Below are positions 1 to 10,029 of a stretch of 64,000 nucleotides of DNA, in pieces. The notes beneath the pieces were generated by a model. It made no database searches. It saw only the letters and a program-made list of their open reading frames with translations, and was not told the origin of the DNA. The DNA is taken from the NCBI GenBank assembly GCA_009667805.1, contig CM019068.1, forward strand, positions 2,463,218-2,527,217, given 5' to 3'. The translations under genes and the position numbers were made by a program. The number at the start of each line of letters is the position of its first letter. The first letter of the stretch is position 1. Source of the DNA: Leptobrachium leishanense (Eukaryota; Chordata; Amphibia; Anura; Megophryidae).

Positions 1-477
1 ATATATTTTGCTACATGGTCTATTGGTGTCCACTCCGCAGATCGCGGGTGCTTAAGTTGTTCAGGGACAAACATAGTTTCTCAGTGCGTCTACTGGGTCT
101 ATAACCGGTTGTTTAACCTCGTTGGATTCAGCTGGCGATACCGTGTCTGACTCGATCGGAGAAACCTTCGGGTCATAGTCAGGGTCAGAGCTCTCCTCCG
201 AATCTGACGCCGTGTCACTAACACAATCAGAGGAGCTGTCAGTCTCCTTGGCGCACTTAGCGCGTTTCCACTTTCTTTTAGTGGTGGCCGATGTTAAACG
301 TCCTCTTTTTCGGACCAGTGCTGTGGGGATTCCTCTTGTATATCAGCATATATAAGCCTTTTTTGAGAGCATTTTTTAGGGAGTTGCTCACCTCCCTCAT
401 TCGAAGTCCCAGGGACCTCGTCCTCCCGATGGGAGTCAATAGAGAGGAATCTATCCGATGCTGGGGAAATTCCACCA
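1..477 (-). pseudogene. DIRS-like ORF1 (gag-type) fragment
   Basis: Minus-strand fragment of the N-terminal part of a DIRS retrotransposon ORF1. It matches the ORF1 of DIRS copy C at about 52426-52900 almost base for base, including the Ser/Glu/Asp-rich stretch and the segment reading PEQLKHPRSAEWTPIDH in copy C. In this copy the reading frame is broken by small indels, for example around 70-90 and 290-320. Homology stops abruptly near position 472. ORF1 of DIRS elements is thought to encode a structural, gag-like protein; no catalytic motif is expected. The fragment runs off the left edge of the window, so its full extent is unknown. Confidence 0.75.
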
Positions 478-1095
478 TTTCTTTTTAATATCCTTATCTC
501 GTGTCAAAAGGTCAATCTACACAAAGACCTTCTCTTCTCCCAATGTCGACATTTAGTCTCTACATGTCGGATCAAATTTATATCCCTCACTCCTTTCTAA
601 GTTTTTACTGAGTCTTATCAGTTGACTTCTTTTCTAGTTAACTCAACAGAATCTATTCTTCAATAATTATACTATTTACCACTTAGACGCTCCAATTTAT
701 ATTGTAGAGAGTTTATTTTCTACTGTAATATAATAAAATCTACCTTGATTATAAACATATTTTGTGAATATATTTTACCTTACGAAAATATTAACTCTTA
801 TATTCCTATACCCAAAAGACAAAATATCTTCTTGTTTTAAAGACTTAAAACAGACCAATAAATTTAATTATGACCGATCTTAGCACTTAGCTTGGGCATT
901 ATATCACACAAAGACATTTTAAGGTTCCTTCATGTCTGGTATTTCTAAAAATCCTGGATCTGGATCTCACCCAGCCATGAACTCTGTAAAAAAAATCTCG
1001 GTTCATTTCTAACTAGGGAAATTTGGAAAAAGAAAGACTATCTTTAAAAACAAAATGGCTACAAGCATCCATTTTACTTTTTTTCCCTTCCAATA
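478..1095. other. AT-rich stretch, nothing recognised
   Basis: About 620 bases of AT-rich sequence between two DIRS fragments. I see no coding potential, no inverted ends and no similarity to other parts of the window. It could be old host DNA or the non-coding part of an unrecognised repeat. Confidence 0.4.
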
Positions 1096-1097
1096 CA

Positions 1098-1973
1098 CCT
1101 GACAGCGTGGGCCCCGGGGACCCGGGGAGCATTTAGATCTGCCTGGATCAGGTGGTCTGCTTTGGTGTTTGGGACGGAGTCAGGATCCCGTTTCGGCCTC
1201 TGAGCTCTGTCTTGGTTTTCCTGATGTCTTTGTTTGACTCTGGTCTGGCTTTCCGCACGCGGAATGTCTACCGCTCGGCACTTTCCGCTGGACATGTGGG
1301 TTTCGCAGGTGTGGCTTTGGGGCAGCACCCTTTGGTCTTCCGTCTGCTGCGGGGGGCTCGTTTTGAATGACCCCCCCCCTTCCTCGGTACTCAATAGCGT
1401 GGGATGTTTCCCTGGCACTGCGTTTCCTGGAGGCCTGGCCGGACAATGGGGATCTGTCCCTGCGGCAGTTGTCAGCGAAACTGGTAATGCTGTTCTGCTT
1501 GCTATCCTTTGAGCGTGACGGTGATGTCCGGGCTATGGACTATCCTTCTCGTTCCTTCGTACCGGATGGTGTTTTCTTCGTGACTGGACGTACCAAGACT
1601 TCCATTTCTTCTGTGTTTTTCCCGGCCTATCCTGATCGTCTGTTGTTGTGTCCGGTTCGATGCCTTAGGGTTTACGAGAACCGCCTGGTGGGGTTCCGTG
1701 CGGGAGCGGTTTCTCCTCTATTCCTGTCGTTCCGTGCTCCTCATCGCCCCGTCTCTTCGTTGACCTTGGCGCGATGGGTGCGCTGGTTGCTGGGTCTGAC
1801 TGGGGTGGGTACCGCCTCCTTTAAGGCACATTCGGTCTGTGCCACCATGGCCTCCTCGGCGATGGCCCGCTGGTTGTAAACTTGAGGACATTATGCGCTC
1901 CGCTGATTGGTCTAGGGAGTCTACTGCTCGCCTTTTTCTATATACGTCCCATGCGACACTGGACGGAGACTGT
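1098..1973 (+). pseudogene. DIRS tyrosine recombinase fragment (copy G)
   Basis: Two plus-strand frames together give most of a DIRS-type tyrosine recombinase, the enzyme that integrates the circular DNA copy of these elements. The N-terminal core-binding part reads SGLAFRTRNVYRSALSAGH (near 1230-1290), and the catalytic part begins WDVSLALRFLEAWPDN. A frameshift lies in the C-run near 1370. The box A arginine context (GDVRAMD) is present, but the H-x-x-R box reads HSVC, so the second catalytic arginine is lost. After the frameshift near 1875 the C-terminal ADWSREST-type motif follows in another frame. It matches copy D (60.4-61.2 kb) along its length. The copy is 5'-truncated at about 1098; ORF1 and RT are absent. 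Confidence 0.8.
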
Positions 1974-1993
1974 TATTGATCAGCTTTGAATTG

Positions 1994-2092
1994 GCAAAAT
2001 AGGAGCCTCAGAGTCCTGTGGTAAAATTGGAATTTTCCTAATCCATGATGGAAAGTTCTAATTTTAATAAGGACTTGGAGGCGAGTATTTCC
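1994..2092. repeat. DIRS internal complementary region (copy G)
   Basis: An imperfect inverted repeat directly after the recombinase. It begins AGGAGCCTCAGAGTCC, has a centre reading GGTAAAATTGGAATTTTCC, and ends GGACTTGGAGGCGAGTATTT. In DIRS elements this region holds the joined complements of the two outer ends and templates completion of the circular DNA. The right half is the reverse complement of the element's right end at 2685-2750, as expected. Confidence 0.75.
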
Positions 2093-2129
2093 ATCCCCCC
2101 CTGAATTCCCTCCCCCCCCCCCCCAATTC

Positions 2130-2218
2130 CCTCCCTTGTGTTTTTATCTTCTGATTACTTGGACAACAAGCGCTGCGGAATATGCTGGCGCTTTATAAAG
2201 AATAATAATGCTAATAAC
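2130..2218 (+). repeat. Frog-type short repeat tail (GCGCTGCGG... GGCGCTTTATAA)
   Basis: The block AGCGCTGCGGAATATGCTGG followed by CGCTTTATAAA resembles a short interspersed sequence that is very common in frog genomes. A related copy with a clear target duplication sits at 9928-10029. The left limit is uncertain. A C-rich run (2095-2125) lies just before it. Confidence 0.5.
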
Positions 2219-2524
2219 CAAAGCAAGGTTTATTGTGTCTTATTTACTGCGTGTGCCTGCGCAATTGCGTTGTACTCAACCCCGAGTGTGCGCGCATGTT
2301 CCTGAATAAACTTATTCACCTTTGCGATGTCCTGTGTTTTTGTCACCTGTGCGCTTGCGTCGCAAGCAGTTGATGACACGGTTCTAACCCCGACCCCGTG
2401 TTTGTTTCTCTTTCAGCTTTGCGCTGATTGTCTTGATGGCGTTCTTTGTGACCTCCCCACGCCTGGCCGTGTTTGGCTCCTACGCTTCCCCGTTGGGTAG
2501 CTGCGCTTCGTCCTGGAGATAGAC
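2219..2524. other. Non-coding 3' interval of DIRS copy G
   Basis: Lies between the ICR and the right terminal repeat of copy G, the place where copy D has a comparable interval (61.39-61.6 kb). I see no gene in it. Confidence 0.4.
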
Positions 2525-2752
2525 CACTCCTCTTTCTTTGCAATCCAGAAGTCAATCTCTGGGCGGGACTATATTGATTGGCTGGGAGAGGGTGTGGGGT
2601 GTGTTCATCCCCTGTTGTGGGGGAAGTTTACTTTCTTCATAGCAGCAAAGAGTTAACAATATGAAAAACAAAAGAGATGGCAAAATACTCGCCTCCAAGT
2701 CCTTATTAAAATTAGAACTTTCCGTCATGGAATAGGAAAATTCCCCAATTTT
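2525..2752. repeat. DIRS right inverted terminal repeat (copy G)
   Basis: Contains the CAGCAAAGAG block, then GGCAAAATACTCGCCTCC, AAGTCC and a TTCCGTCATGGAATAGG stretch, the same order as the right ends of copies A and D. It ends near 2752, where minus-strand DIRS ORF1 sequence (copy H) starts abruptly, so copy G appears to have inserted into copy H. The matching left terminal repeat is not in the window because copy G is 5'-truncated. Confidence 0.65.
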
Positions 2753-3480
2753 TACCAATGGACCTACAAAATCAAACAATTTATCATGACACCCCTTAAG
2801 GTGCCTCTACTCCCCTTTTTCGGGACCAATTTGACTGGTTAAGGATGTGAATAATTTCGGGATCTAACTCGGGTTACATTAAGCTTATGTGACAAAGTTG
2901 GGGCTGGACACTCAGCCCTCAAATTACTTCTGGTTTGTTTATCCATTGACATACGGATATGCTGTTCTATATAACCAGCCACATGCTCTATGTGTGTCCA
3001 TTCCACTGACCGGGGATGTTTTAATTGCTCTGGTACAAACATTGAATTTCTTACAGCATCTACCGGATCAATAAGCGGTTTTTAGAATCAGTGGAATCAG
3101 GTGAGGAAACTGAATGTGAGGCCTCAGGAGAGGAGACCGGATCGTACTCCGGGTCAGAGGAATTCACCTCAGAATCTGACATTGCTTCCTCTCTAGAATG
3201 TTCTGAGGAGCTGCCGTATCTTTGCGCCTCTAGCGCGCTTCCTCTTTCTTTGTCAGCCGGAGTTAACTGGCTCCTTTTTTCGTCACAGTGATGTGCTGTG
3301 GGAATTCATTACAAGTACGGGTAGACGTAGGTTTTATGAGGGATATTTTTTGGGAGTTTCTCTTCTCCCTCATTGAAGTCTCAGGGACCTCATTATCCTA
3401 TCAGGAATCACTAGATAAAAATCTATCTGAAGTTGGGGAAATTATAAATGAACGTCTGGCTGAGAGATTCTCTAGACATT
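2753..3480 (-). pseudogene. DIRS ORF1 fragment (copy H)
   Basis: Minus-strand ORF1 segment, readable in pieces. One piece contains PEQLKHPRSVEWTHIEHVAGY (near 2950-3040) and a later one DFVGPLVKIGEF, both conserved with ORF1 of copy C (51.5-53.0 kb). The acidic, Ser-rich N-terminal stretch lies at about 3080-3200. Several frameshifts separate the pieces. The downstream ORF1 half, RT and recombinase are missing: homology is cut at about 2752 by the right end of copy G. Confidence 0.75.
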
Positions 3481-4085
3481 TTAACCATATTATACTCCAA
3501 GTAGGAGGGAAAGAAACGTGGGCATAAGAACGAGGGGAACAGGCAGGTTCGAGCCAGTCATAAACCACTTATTTCTTTAAATTACCATTTTATTTATTTT
3601 GCTTATTTTTAACTCATGGGAACTTTCCTGAGGCAACAAGCCGCGGCGTTCTGCGCATGCGTGAACTGCCGCGAGCGTCACCTCAGGGCAGTGGCGCGAA
3701 GCCGCACCTCTCCTCAGCAACAGCTGCGGGGAAGACACCAAACTCGCCGTTTCAGTAGAGATTCCCCGAGGCAACAAGCTGCGCAGCGCATGCGCAAGCT
3801 GCCATGAGCGTTACCTCAGGGCAGTGGCGCGAAACCGCGCCTCTCCTCAGTAACTGTTGCAAGGGAAGCGCCAAACCTCCACAAAAAACGCTGGAGAGAT
3901 GAGTCGTCTCACTGGAGGAAAACACAACCAAAATCTGGCGAAAGCAACAAATATATATATATTCCTCCCCAAATTAACCAAACAGTGTACAAAAAAATCG
4001 CACCTGTGGAAAAAATATACTTTACATGAAATATTACAACTACAGTATACCTGCATACATGTTTAGACTCAACAAAATATATATA
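3481..4085 (-). other. 5' leader region of DIRS copy H
   Basis: Upstream of the copy H ORF1 and homologous to the leader of copy C (52.97-53.45 kb): shared blocks include GTGGCGCGAAGCC, CTCCTCA(G/A)CAACAG and GGAGAGATGAG, in the same order. It is GC- and CpG-rich over 3620-3890, then AT-rich to about 4085, where homology to copy C ends. It probably held promoter functions of the element; this is inference from position only. Confidence 0.6.
3618..3893 (-). repeat. Tandem duplication (2 x ~139 bp) in DIRS leader
   Basis: Two imperfect tandem copies start at about 3618 (CTTTCCTGAGGCAACAAGC) and 3757 (GATTCCCCGAGGCAACAAGC). Each contains GCGCATGCG, a TTACCTCAGGGCAGTGGCGCG-like block and CCTCTCCTCAG. 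DIRS copy C has only one such unit, at about 53135-53270. Confidence 0.75.
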
Positions 4086-4574
4086 ATATATACAGGCCTC
4101 AAAATTTCCACTCGCATTTGGCGAGTGAGAATGCAGAGGCAATGCTGGAAAAGGGTTAGGTGGGGCATCTAGTGGCGAGTAACTCTTAGGCTGGGTTCAC
4201 ACCTAAGCGTTTTAACGTGCGTTTTTCACCGGCATTTTCCTTGTGTTTCACAAAAATGAAACGCGCGTTCTACGCGCGTTTTGTGATTGACTACGGAGGT
4301 GTCCAATAGGAAATTTACTGTCTTAATTACGGAGGCGCCCAATGAAAAAGTCCTCCCTGTGCACGAACCAAAGATGCAAAATGGAGATCTGCCCAAGACG
4401 CACCATTGCAACAATCGCAGCTTTCCACTATCTGCGCTTGAGGAGAAGGAGGCAGGCGATGGCCAGGCGACGCTACCGGGTGCATCTGACCATTGCAGAC
4501 CGACAACGAGGTCAGGGCTGGGCGTTGTTTGCAACTCTGCGTGCACACGAGGAGAAGTTTATGCAATACACACG

Positions 4575-4693
4575 GTAAAGAGGTTAGTACACGTACCCTG
4601 CTTTTATTGTTGTTGTGTCCCATATGATGGCACCATCAGAGATTTGTTTTGCTATTAATTCCCCCTTTTTTTTGTTTTTTTATTTTACAATAG
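4575..4693 (+). other. Intron in Harbinger transposase
   Basis: Starts GTAAAGAGG and ends with a pyrimidine-rich run and ACAATAG. Removing it joins TACACACG to TTTTGATGAGC and keeps the reading frame as QYTR-FDELL, which is the expected Harbinger order. Confidence 0.7.
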
Positions 4694-4832
4694 TTTTGAT
4701 GAGCTGCTGGACTTGATGTCCCCCACCTTGCACCGGCAGGACCCCTTCATGCGTGAGAGCATTGCACCGGTGGAAAGATTGCTGATTACGTAAACTAACA
4801 TCACTAGACACATAATACAGTGCGATGTGCTG

Positions 4833-5240
4833 TCGGGGTTATTCAAAGTGAATCAAGCCGTCACTGCATGTTTGACTTTTCATCCAATACGGAGCAGATC
4901 GACGATTCCCTTCACCTACCCTGCGGTGGTTTCAGCAAGTGCCACAGGGCCGATGTAGTGTTGGTGAAAAGTCGCTGCAAACCTGCTGAACACTCACCCC
5001 ATAACCCGGCAATTGCTTGCCCAAACCCTGCAAAAACATCTGGATTAACCCCGCCGAACACACCGGAGAAACCCGAGCACGAGTCGATCAGAACGCAGAG
5101 CAGCCGCCGGTCAATAAAATAAAGAGACTTTTTACTGTTGCTTTTTAAACCAAGAATGGTTTATTCTACAAATATGTAGAAAAAAGGTAAATATTATCCT
5201 AAATTATCCAAATTAAACCACGTAATGGCAGGGCAGTTCG
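4833..5240. mobile_element. MITE-like insertion, 3'-truncated
   Basis: Begins GGGGTTATTCAAAGTGAATC and follows the same order of blocks as the complete 1037-bp MITE at 50667-51703: CACAGGGCCG, GAAAAGTC, CAAAAACATCTGGATTA, CCCGCCGAA, GAAACCCGAGCA, then the AATGGCAGGGCA block. The right terminus is missing. Confidence 0.6.
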
Positions 5241-5411
5241 CCACATATTGCCTAAACAAACACAAAACAGCCAACGGGCGAGGCATTTCCCTCCTCAGCA
5301 AGGTAAAGAAAAAGGTGCCTAGGGATACAGAGATTATAGATTCTGATAGTGATGCTCGTCACCCTGCATCTCCTCCCTCCTTCCACAGCTGGGTGTGGGA
5401 TATCTGAGAGG

Positions 5412-6475
5412 GGGCTGTGTGTGAGTACCATGTTTCAGGGGGCTGTGTGTGTGTGAGTACCATGTTTCAGGGGGCTGTGTGTGTGAGTACCATGTTTCAG
5501 GGGGCTGTGTGTGTGAGTACCATGTTTCAGGGGGCTGTGTGTGTGAGTACCATGTTTCAGGGGGCTGTGTGTGTGAGTACCATGTTTCAGGGGGCTGTGT
5601 GTGTGAGTACCATGTTTCAGGGGGCTGTGTGTGTGAGTACCATGTTTCAGGGGGCTGTGTGTGTGAGTACCATGTTTCAGGGGGCTGTGTGTGTGAGTAC
5701 CATGTTTCAGGGTAGTAGGTGGTAGGTGGAGGAGTGTGTGCAGGTGTGTGGTATGTAGAGGTTGTGTTGTAGCTTGTGTATGTTGTTGGGAGGAGTGTTC
5801 TTCAGGTGGAAGGAAGGAGTCGAGGGCACGGGTGACGGCATCAGGTGCCTCTGTCTGTTGACTCCTAGGCACCCTTTTCATTTTGTCCTCCAAGCTGAGG
5901 AGGAAATGGGCCTCACAGGACATTTTCTGAACATTCTGCACCAGGTCCTCCATGACGCAGATCACTCGGTCGTCCTCATGCTGGGTCCTCTGTCGACAGC
6001 CCCTTTAAAATTGTACGTCTCTGTACAGGAGGTGTCATGGCTGGTGTGGCAGACCTTGGCACAGAAGTTGTTGGTGCCTCTGTCTCTGTGTTTGTGACGG
6101 TGATGGTTATGTTTCCGTCATTTGGAACGAGGTGCATGGCTGTGGATCTTGGGTGGCCGTGTCCTCCTCCTCATGGTCATCCTCCTGCCTCTCCCAGCTG
6201 CTGTCAGTGCTGTCAATAGCAAATCATACATTAGTGGGTGCATTATATTATTATTTACATGTTCTGTAAAACAATATCCACGACCCTCCTAAACATTGTT
6301 ATTGGTTTGACTTACCTACGCATTTCCTCGCATGGGATGAGGAATTCCAGCTGGTCCGCGTGAATGTAGTGCGATGGCGCACTGGCAGCCGCTCCACTCC
6401 GGTACTCCTTCTCCTTACGCCGGTGGCAGATGAAAGCATCCTTAATGCTCCTCCACTTTGCCTTCATGTTATTGA
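5412..6475 (-). pseudogene. Harbinger MADF/BESS accessory protein
   Basis: Minus-strand gene with at least two exons. Exon 6475-6316 follows a TTTGTTTCTACAG acceptor and ends at a TAG/GTAAGT donor. It encodes the C-terminal half of a MADF domain (NMKAKWRSIKDAF ... HYIHADQLEFLIPC). The next exon starts after CTATTGACAG near 6212 and, with two frame changes, gives an acidic linker and then a BESS-like motif (HFLLSLEDKMKRVP, about 5900-5860). In PIF/Harbinger transposons a protein of this type helps the transposase enter the nucleus and bind DNA. The 3' end of the frame runs into the 30-bp minisatellite, adding repeats of HGTHTHSPLK. The first MADF exon is not visible. Confidence 0.65.
5417..5712. 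repeat. 30-bp minisatellite, about nine units
   Basis: Units of the type ACCATGTTTCAGGGGGCTGT plus GTGTGTGAGT. Eight units from 5461 to 5700 are identical; the first, from about 5427, is 32 bp. Because 30 is a multiple of 3, several frames stay open, including the minus frame continuing from the accessory gene. Confidence 0.95.
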
Positions 6476-7002
6476 CTGTAGAAACAAAATGTAAGCATGA
6501 ACTAATTGTTTTTTCATAAATTTCATAGGTATTTAGGAACCGGACAGTCGTTGGTGAGTCGCACTATGCCTTCATGATCGGACAATCCACAGCTAGTGAC
6601 ATCATTGGGGAAACATGCTGCGCCCTATGGGAAATCCTTCATGATGTCGTTATGAAGAAACCCAACAAAGAGGAGTGGATGGCGATTGCAGACGTTTTTG
6701 CCAAGACATGTAATTTTCAATTTAAATTATAAAAAATATGTTTCTTTTGTCCTGTTTGCGGAATCTGATGCAAATTACTGCTTCACGTACATAGACATCG
6801 GATCGGACGGGAGCAGCTCGGACGCAGCAGTATTTGCCCATTGTATGCAAAAAAACCCTGTTTCTTCGTTTAAAAAGTTTGTTTCGATTTAATAAAATTT
6901 GTTTGTATATAACGGATTTCAGACCTTTTTTGTATTTTTTAAAAAAAACAAATACGCGCTGTGTGCTTCTCCGGTTTTTATAGCCATGGCCACAGCAGCT
7001 GT

Positions 7003-7085
7003 CATGGGTATTTATTGCCCCTAGACCACACATGGGTATTTATTGCCCCTAGACCACACATGGGTATTTATTGCCCCTAGACCAC
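7003..7085. repeat. Three tandem 28-bp units
   Basis: Three nearly perfect copies of CATGGGTATTTATTGCCCCT plus AGACCACA, starting at 7003, 7031 and 7059. Confidence 0.9.
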
Positions 7086-7086
7086 G

Positions 7087-7312
7087 CGTTGTAGGATAGC
7101 TTGTCTAGGAGATACAGCACTTTAACAAAGTGCTCGGCCAGATATCCCGTGAGCTTACATTCTAAGGGATGGGGGTAAGTGAAACAGATGGGAGCAGAGG
7201 GAAGGTGAAGCTGGTTGCTAGAAGAAATGTTGTGACGGTTGTATGGGAGGAACCAGAAGCTTGGGCTGAGTAAAGGTAATTAGTGAGAGAAGTGGAAACA
7301 GCTGTAAAGGAG
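7087..7312 (+). repeat. Interspersed repeat, copy 1 of 2
   Basis: A stretch beginning TAGGATAGCTTGTCTAGG and ending at GGAAACAGCTG that recurs in direct orientation at about 56097-56311 with only scattered differences. No coding potential. It is probably part of a longer interspersed frog repeat; the class was not recognised. Confidence 0.8.
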
Positions 7313-7564
7313 CCCTTTAAATTATGGACCAGGCCTGGGTGGGAGGGAGGGACTGCAGAGTGGAGAATCTTGGGTCTGTGCTGGTCAGTGTGTGCTGCGA
7401 TATAGAATGGAGATTTGCTAAGTGTGCCCTTAAAACTACACAGCAGGAAGAGGGTGGGGGGAGGAGGAGAAGCAGAGCTAAAGACCAGGTAAAAAAGTGT
7501 TTTTTTTTTGTTTTTTTTTATAAGTAAATTGGAGGGAACTTTGAACCAAGGAATCAGCCAAAAA
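7313..7564. other. Unassigned non-coding DNA
   Basis: Purine-rich in the middle, with a T-run near 7500. I see no gene or recognisable repeat. Confidence 0.3.
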
Positions 7565-8990
7565 TTTAAAAATTAAAATACAGTTGCAAGAATGGGGTTC
7601 TTTGGAGGATAGCGTGCTCTATTATATCTCCTTCTGGTAGCCGGAGTCCAGGAACTTGACAATAGGGAAGCAATTGCCTTCGAAATATTGTCTGAAGGCC
7701 AATGACCCCCTGATGCTTTCCAGGCTACTAGCGAGATTGCCGATGATTCTGCAACGTTTTTTTCCGAATCCCTCAAATTGGACGATGATAATTTGAATCC
7801 GTCTGGGAATATCTACAGATAGTTCCAGAAGCTGTGGAAACCATGGTTGAGGGATTGCATAAAGGATTCTTGAAGGCCAATTTTGAACCACAGCATCCGT
7901 GACTAAGGCCACGGGGTCTTGTTTCCAACTGTAAAATTTTGGTAAAAGTGATTGTGTACAACTGAAAATTGTCCATTTTCAGGAGTATGGAGCATGCTGG
8001 GAAATGTTTGATAATATTTGAATAGTAAACAATCCCGCTAGGAGCTCCAGACAATTTGTGGACATCCATCTGCCGCCTGAGGAAAACGATCCGCAGTGCG
8101 CGCCCCAGCCAGATCTGGCGTCTGATCCTATGATTAACTCTGGAGTGGGATGGATAATGGCTTTGCCATTCCATGTATCTATGTGGTCTAGCCACCATTG
8201 CATCTCTAACCTCGACTCTTCGTTCAAAGAGATGGAATTGGGGTAAAGCCATCCTCTCCGCAGGTATTGTGCCTTCCCGGAAGATCGTTTGTATTGATGC
8301 AGAGAGGAGACCTAAGAGGGAGCTACCCACCTCAACGTGAACTCTAGTTGGGACAGAAGGCATCTGATTTCTTTGCGAATCAGCCGAATCTTGTCTGGAG
8401 GCAGAGAACGGGACATTTCATGTGAATTGACTGTGAAGCCTAAGAATTCTATGGACCATGTCGGTGTCAGGATACATTTTATTTGTAATTGATCAGGAAG
8501 CCCAAATTGGACAAAGGATTGATTGTCCAATCCCTGTGTCGTATTGTCGACGATTGGCCCTTTGCTAACAGGAGTATATTGTGTACGGAAATAGTCCAAT
8601 AAGCATCTTTTAGGTCTATATTGACCAGCAATCTTTGGGATTTAAGACTCCCTTCAGCAATGGAGTGTCTTCCATCTTGAAATGCTTGTGTACCACATGT
8701 TCGTTCAGTTGTTTTTAAGTTTGAAGATGGAAGTTTCCGTCCTTTTCGCACAAAAAATCTATTGCTTATAAATTGCTCTTCAGGAGGGATCACTTTTTCT
8801 ATAGCCTTCTTTCTGAGAAGGACTTTTATTTCTAAGGTGGCAGATACTTTGTCCTCTTGGGATATTACCAGAATACCCGGAGGTAGGTTTTGTATGGGTT
8901 GAGCGACAAACTCTATCCTGAAACCATTACTTTTTGTAGGACCAATGGATCTACTGTGATTAACAGCCAGTGTTGGAAAAAATTGTGATA
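7565..8990 (-). pseudogene. DIRS RT-RNase H and recombinase start (copy F)
   Basis: The RT N-terminus is seen as FFVRKGRK and VNIDLKDAYWTISVH near 8600-8760. The frame then jumps straight to ILLLAKGQ and MVHRDW-like sequence, so the segment with the YLDD catalytic motif has been deleted at about 8575. Downstream the RT connection (SIEFLGFTVNSHEMSRSLP) and RNase H-like parts (HKLSGAPSG, LLKMDNFQ) are readable in several frames. The methyltransferase region is mostly lost. The recombinase N-terminus appears as LLSSSWTPATRRRYNRA and ends near 7570. It cannot encode an active polymerase. Confidence 0.75.
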
Positions 8991-8999
8991 TTCTAAAAA

Positions 9000-9930
9000 T
9001 CCTTGTTGGGGAAAACCCTTCTAATAGTAGAGTTAACTATGGTGATAGCGGAGAATGAACCTGCGTAAATGTTCATCTCCTAATAAATACCTTCTCCGAA
9101 AAGGAAGCCTTCAGCTTCTGGGCTCGGCTCATTATCAGCTAATGTTGTTAATTTCGGGTCAATTTTAAGGAGAATTGACCGTCTCCTTTAATACAGCTCT
9201 ATCTAATGTTCCCAAAAATACAGACTAACCTATGGACCCGGCCTCTATAATCAAACAGGTCTGTCTGTTTTTTATTTCTATTGAATCCATCGACTTGGCC
9301 AATGGACCTAGAAATGGAATAATTTGTCATGGCACACCATTAAAGGTAGCCTCAATTCCTCTTTCTGGAGACCAATTTGAGTCTTGTAAAAATTCAATGA
9401 TTTTGGGGTCCAGCTCAGGAGCCGTATTAAGTTTATGTGCCAGAGTTGGGACACTCAGCCCTCAGGTTGTTTCCGGTTTATTAGTCCCATTGGCATACGT
9501 ATCCGCGCTTCTATATATTGACCAACACGCTGAATGGGGATCCGCTCGACCGATCAGGGGTGCTTTAAAAGCTCTGATACAAACATGGACTTTCCCAACA
9601 CGTCTACCGGGTCTGAAGTTAGTTTTTTGGTCTCAGTGGAAGATGGGGAAGACACAGGATCCGATACCTCGGGAGAGGATTCGGGCGAGTAGTCCAGGTC
9701 AGAGCCGTCATTGGGCTCAGAAAGTACCTCCTCACTAATATAATCTGAGGAGCTCGTTAGCGGCTTCCACTCGCGTTTTCTAGCCAAGGTTAATTGGCCT
9801 CTTTTATAGCCACAAGGTGGTGCTGTGGAGATTTTTGAGGAGTACGGGGTTAACGTACGTTTTGTATGGGCTGTGTTTTTTGGGAGGCGCCTCCTCCCTC
9901 TTTAGAAGTCACAGGGACCTCATTATCTTG
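9000..9930 (-). pseudogene. DIRS ORF1 (copy F)
   Basis: Minus-strand ORF1. The acidic N-terminal segment is open at 9787-9554 (EWKPLTSSSDYISEEV ... DLDYSPESSPEVSDPV), followed in other frames by the conserved HVGQYIEARIRMPM-type helix near 9500 and the DKLF-like segment near 9320. It has the same order as copies B and C but is interrupted by frameshifts. Confidence 0.7.
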
Positions 9931-10029
9931 GATTTGTAAGCTCCTGTTCTGTGTAACGTGTATCTATACTTGTTATTCTGTTTTCTTGTACAGCGCTGCG
10001 GAACTTGCCGGCGCTTTATAAGTGACTGT
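9928..10029 (+). mobile_element. SINE-like short insertion with ATTATC duplication
   Basis: A 102-bp sequence flanked by direct copies of ATTATC (9922-9927 and 10030-10035). It inserted into the ORF1 leader of DIRS copy F; the uninterrupted context can be read in copy H at about 3380-3440. It contains TTGTAAGCTCCTG and TACAGCGCTGCGGAACTTG followed by CGCTTTATAA, a combination common in short frog repeats. No RNA polymerase III boxes were established. Confidence 0.65.

Larger units (their letters stand above)
4342..6890 (+). pseudogene. PIF/Harbinger transposase (spliced, broken)
   Basis: The first part (4342-4574) has the basic RRRRQAMARRRYRVH motif and EEKFMQYTR. A GT-AG intron (4575-4693) joins it in frame to FDELLDLMSPTLHRQDPF and ERLLIT, typical of Harbinger transposases. 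The chain resumes at about 6529 with YLGTGQS, then after a +1 shift FMIGQSTASDIIGET, ALWEILHDV, and finally NYKKYVSFVLFA and YIDIGSDGSSSDAAVFA. The segment that should carry GAIDGKH, with the first catalytic Asp, is deleted near 6720, and everything after about 6850 is gone, including the last acidic residue. It is therefore inactive. The 1.7-kb gap from 4790 to 6528 has possible GT and AG borders and holds the accessory gene in antisense. Confidence 0.75.
4185..6895 (+). mobile_element. PIF/Harbinger transposon, degenerate
   Basis: Carries both hallmark genes of PIF/Harbinger elements: a DDE transposase (plus strand) and a MADF/BESS DNA-binding accessory protein (minus strand). A GGCTGGGTTCACACC sequence at about 4190 looks like a left terminus of this class, but I cannot find its inverted partner on the right. 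The right limit is set where transposase similarity ends, near 6895. A separate MITE-like sequence lies inside the second transposase gap. Confidence 0.7.

Noticed and set aside
5417..5725. Plus-strand frame with MFQGAVCVST repeats
   Set aside because: Product of the 30-bp minisatellite; the plus strand has no upstream gene context.
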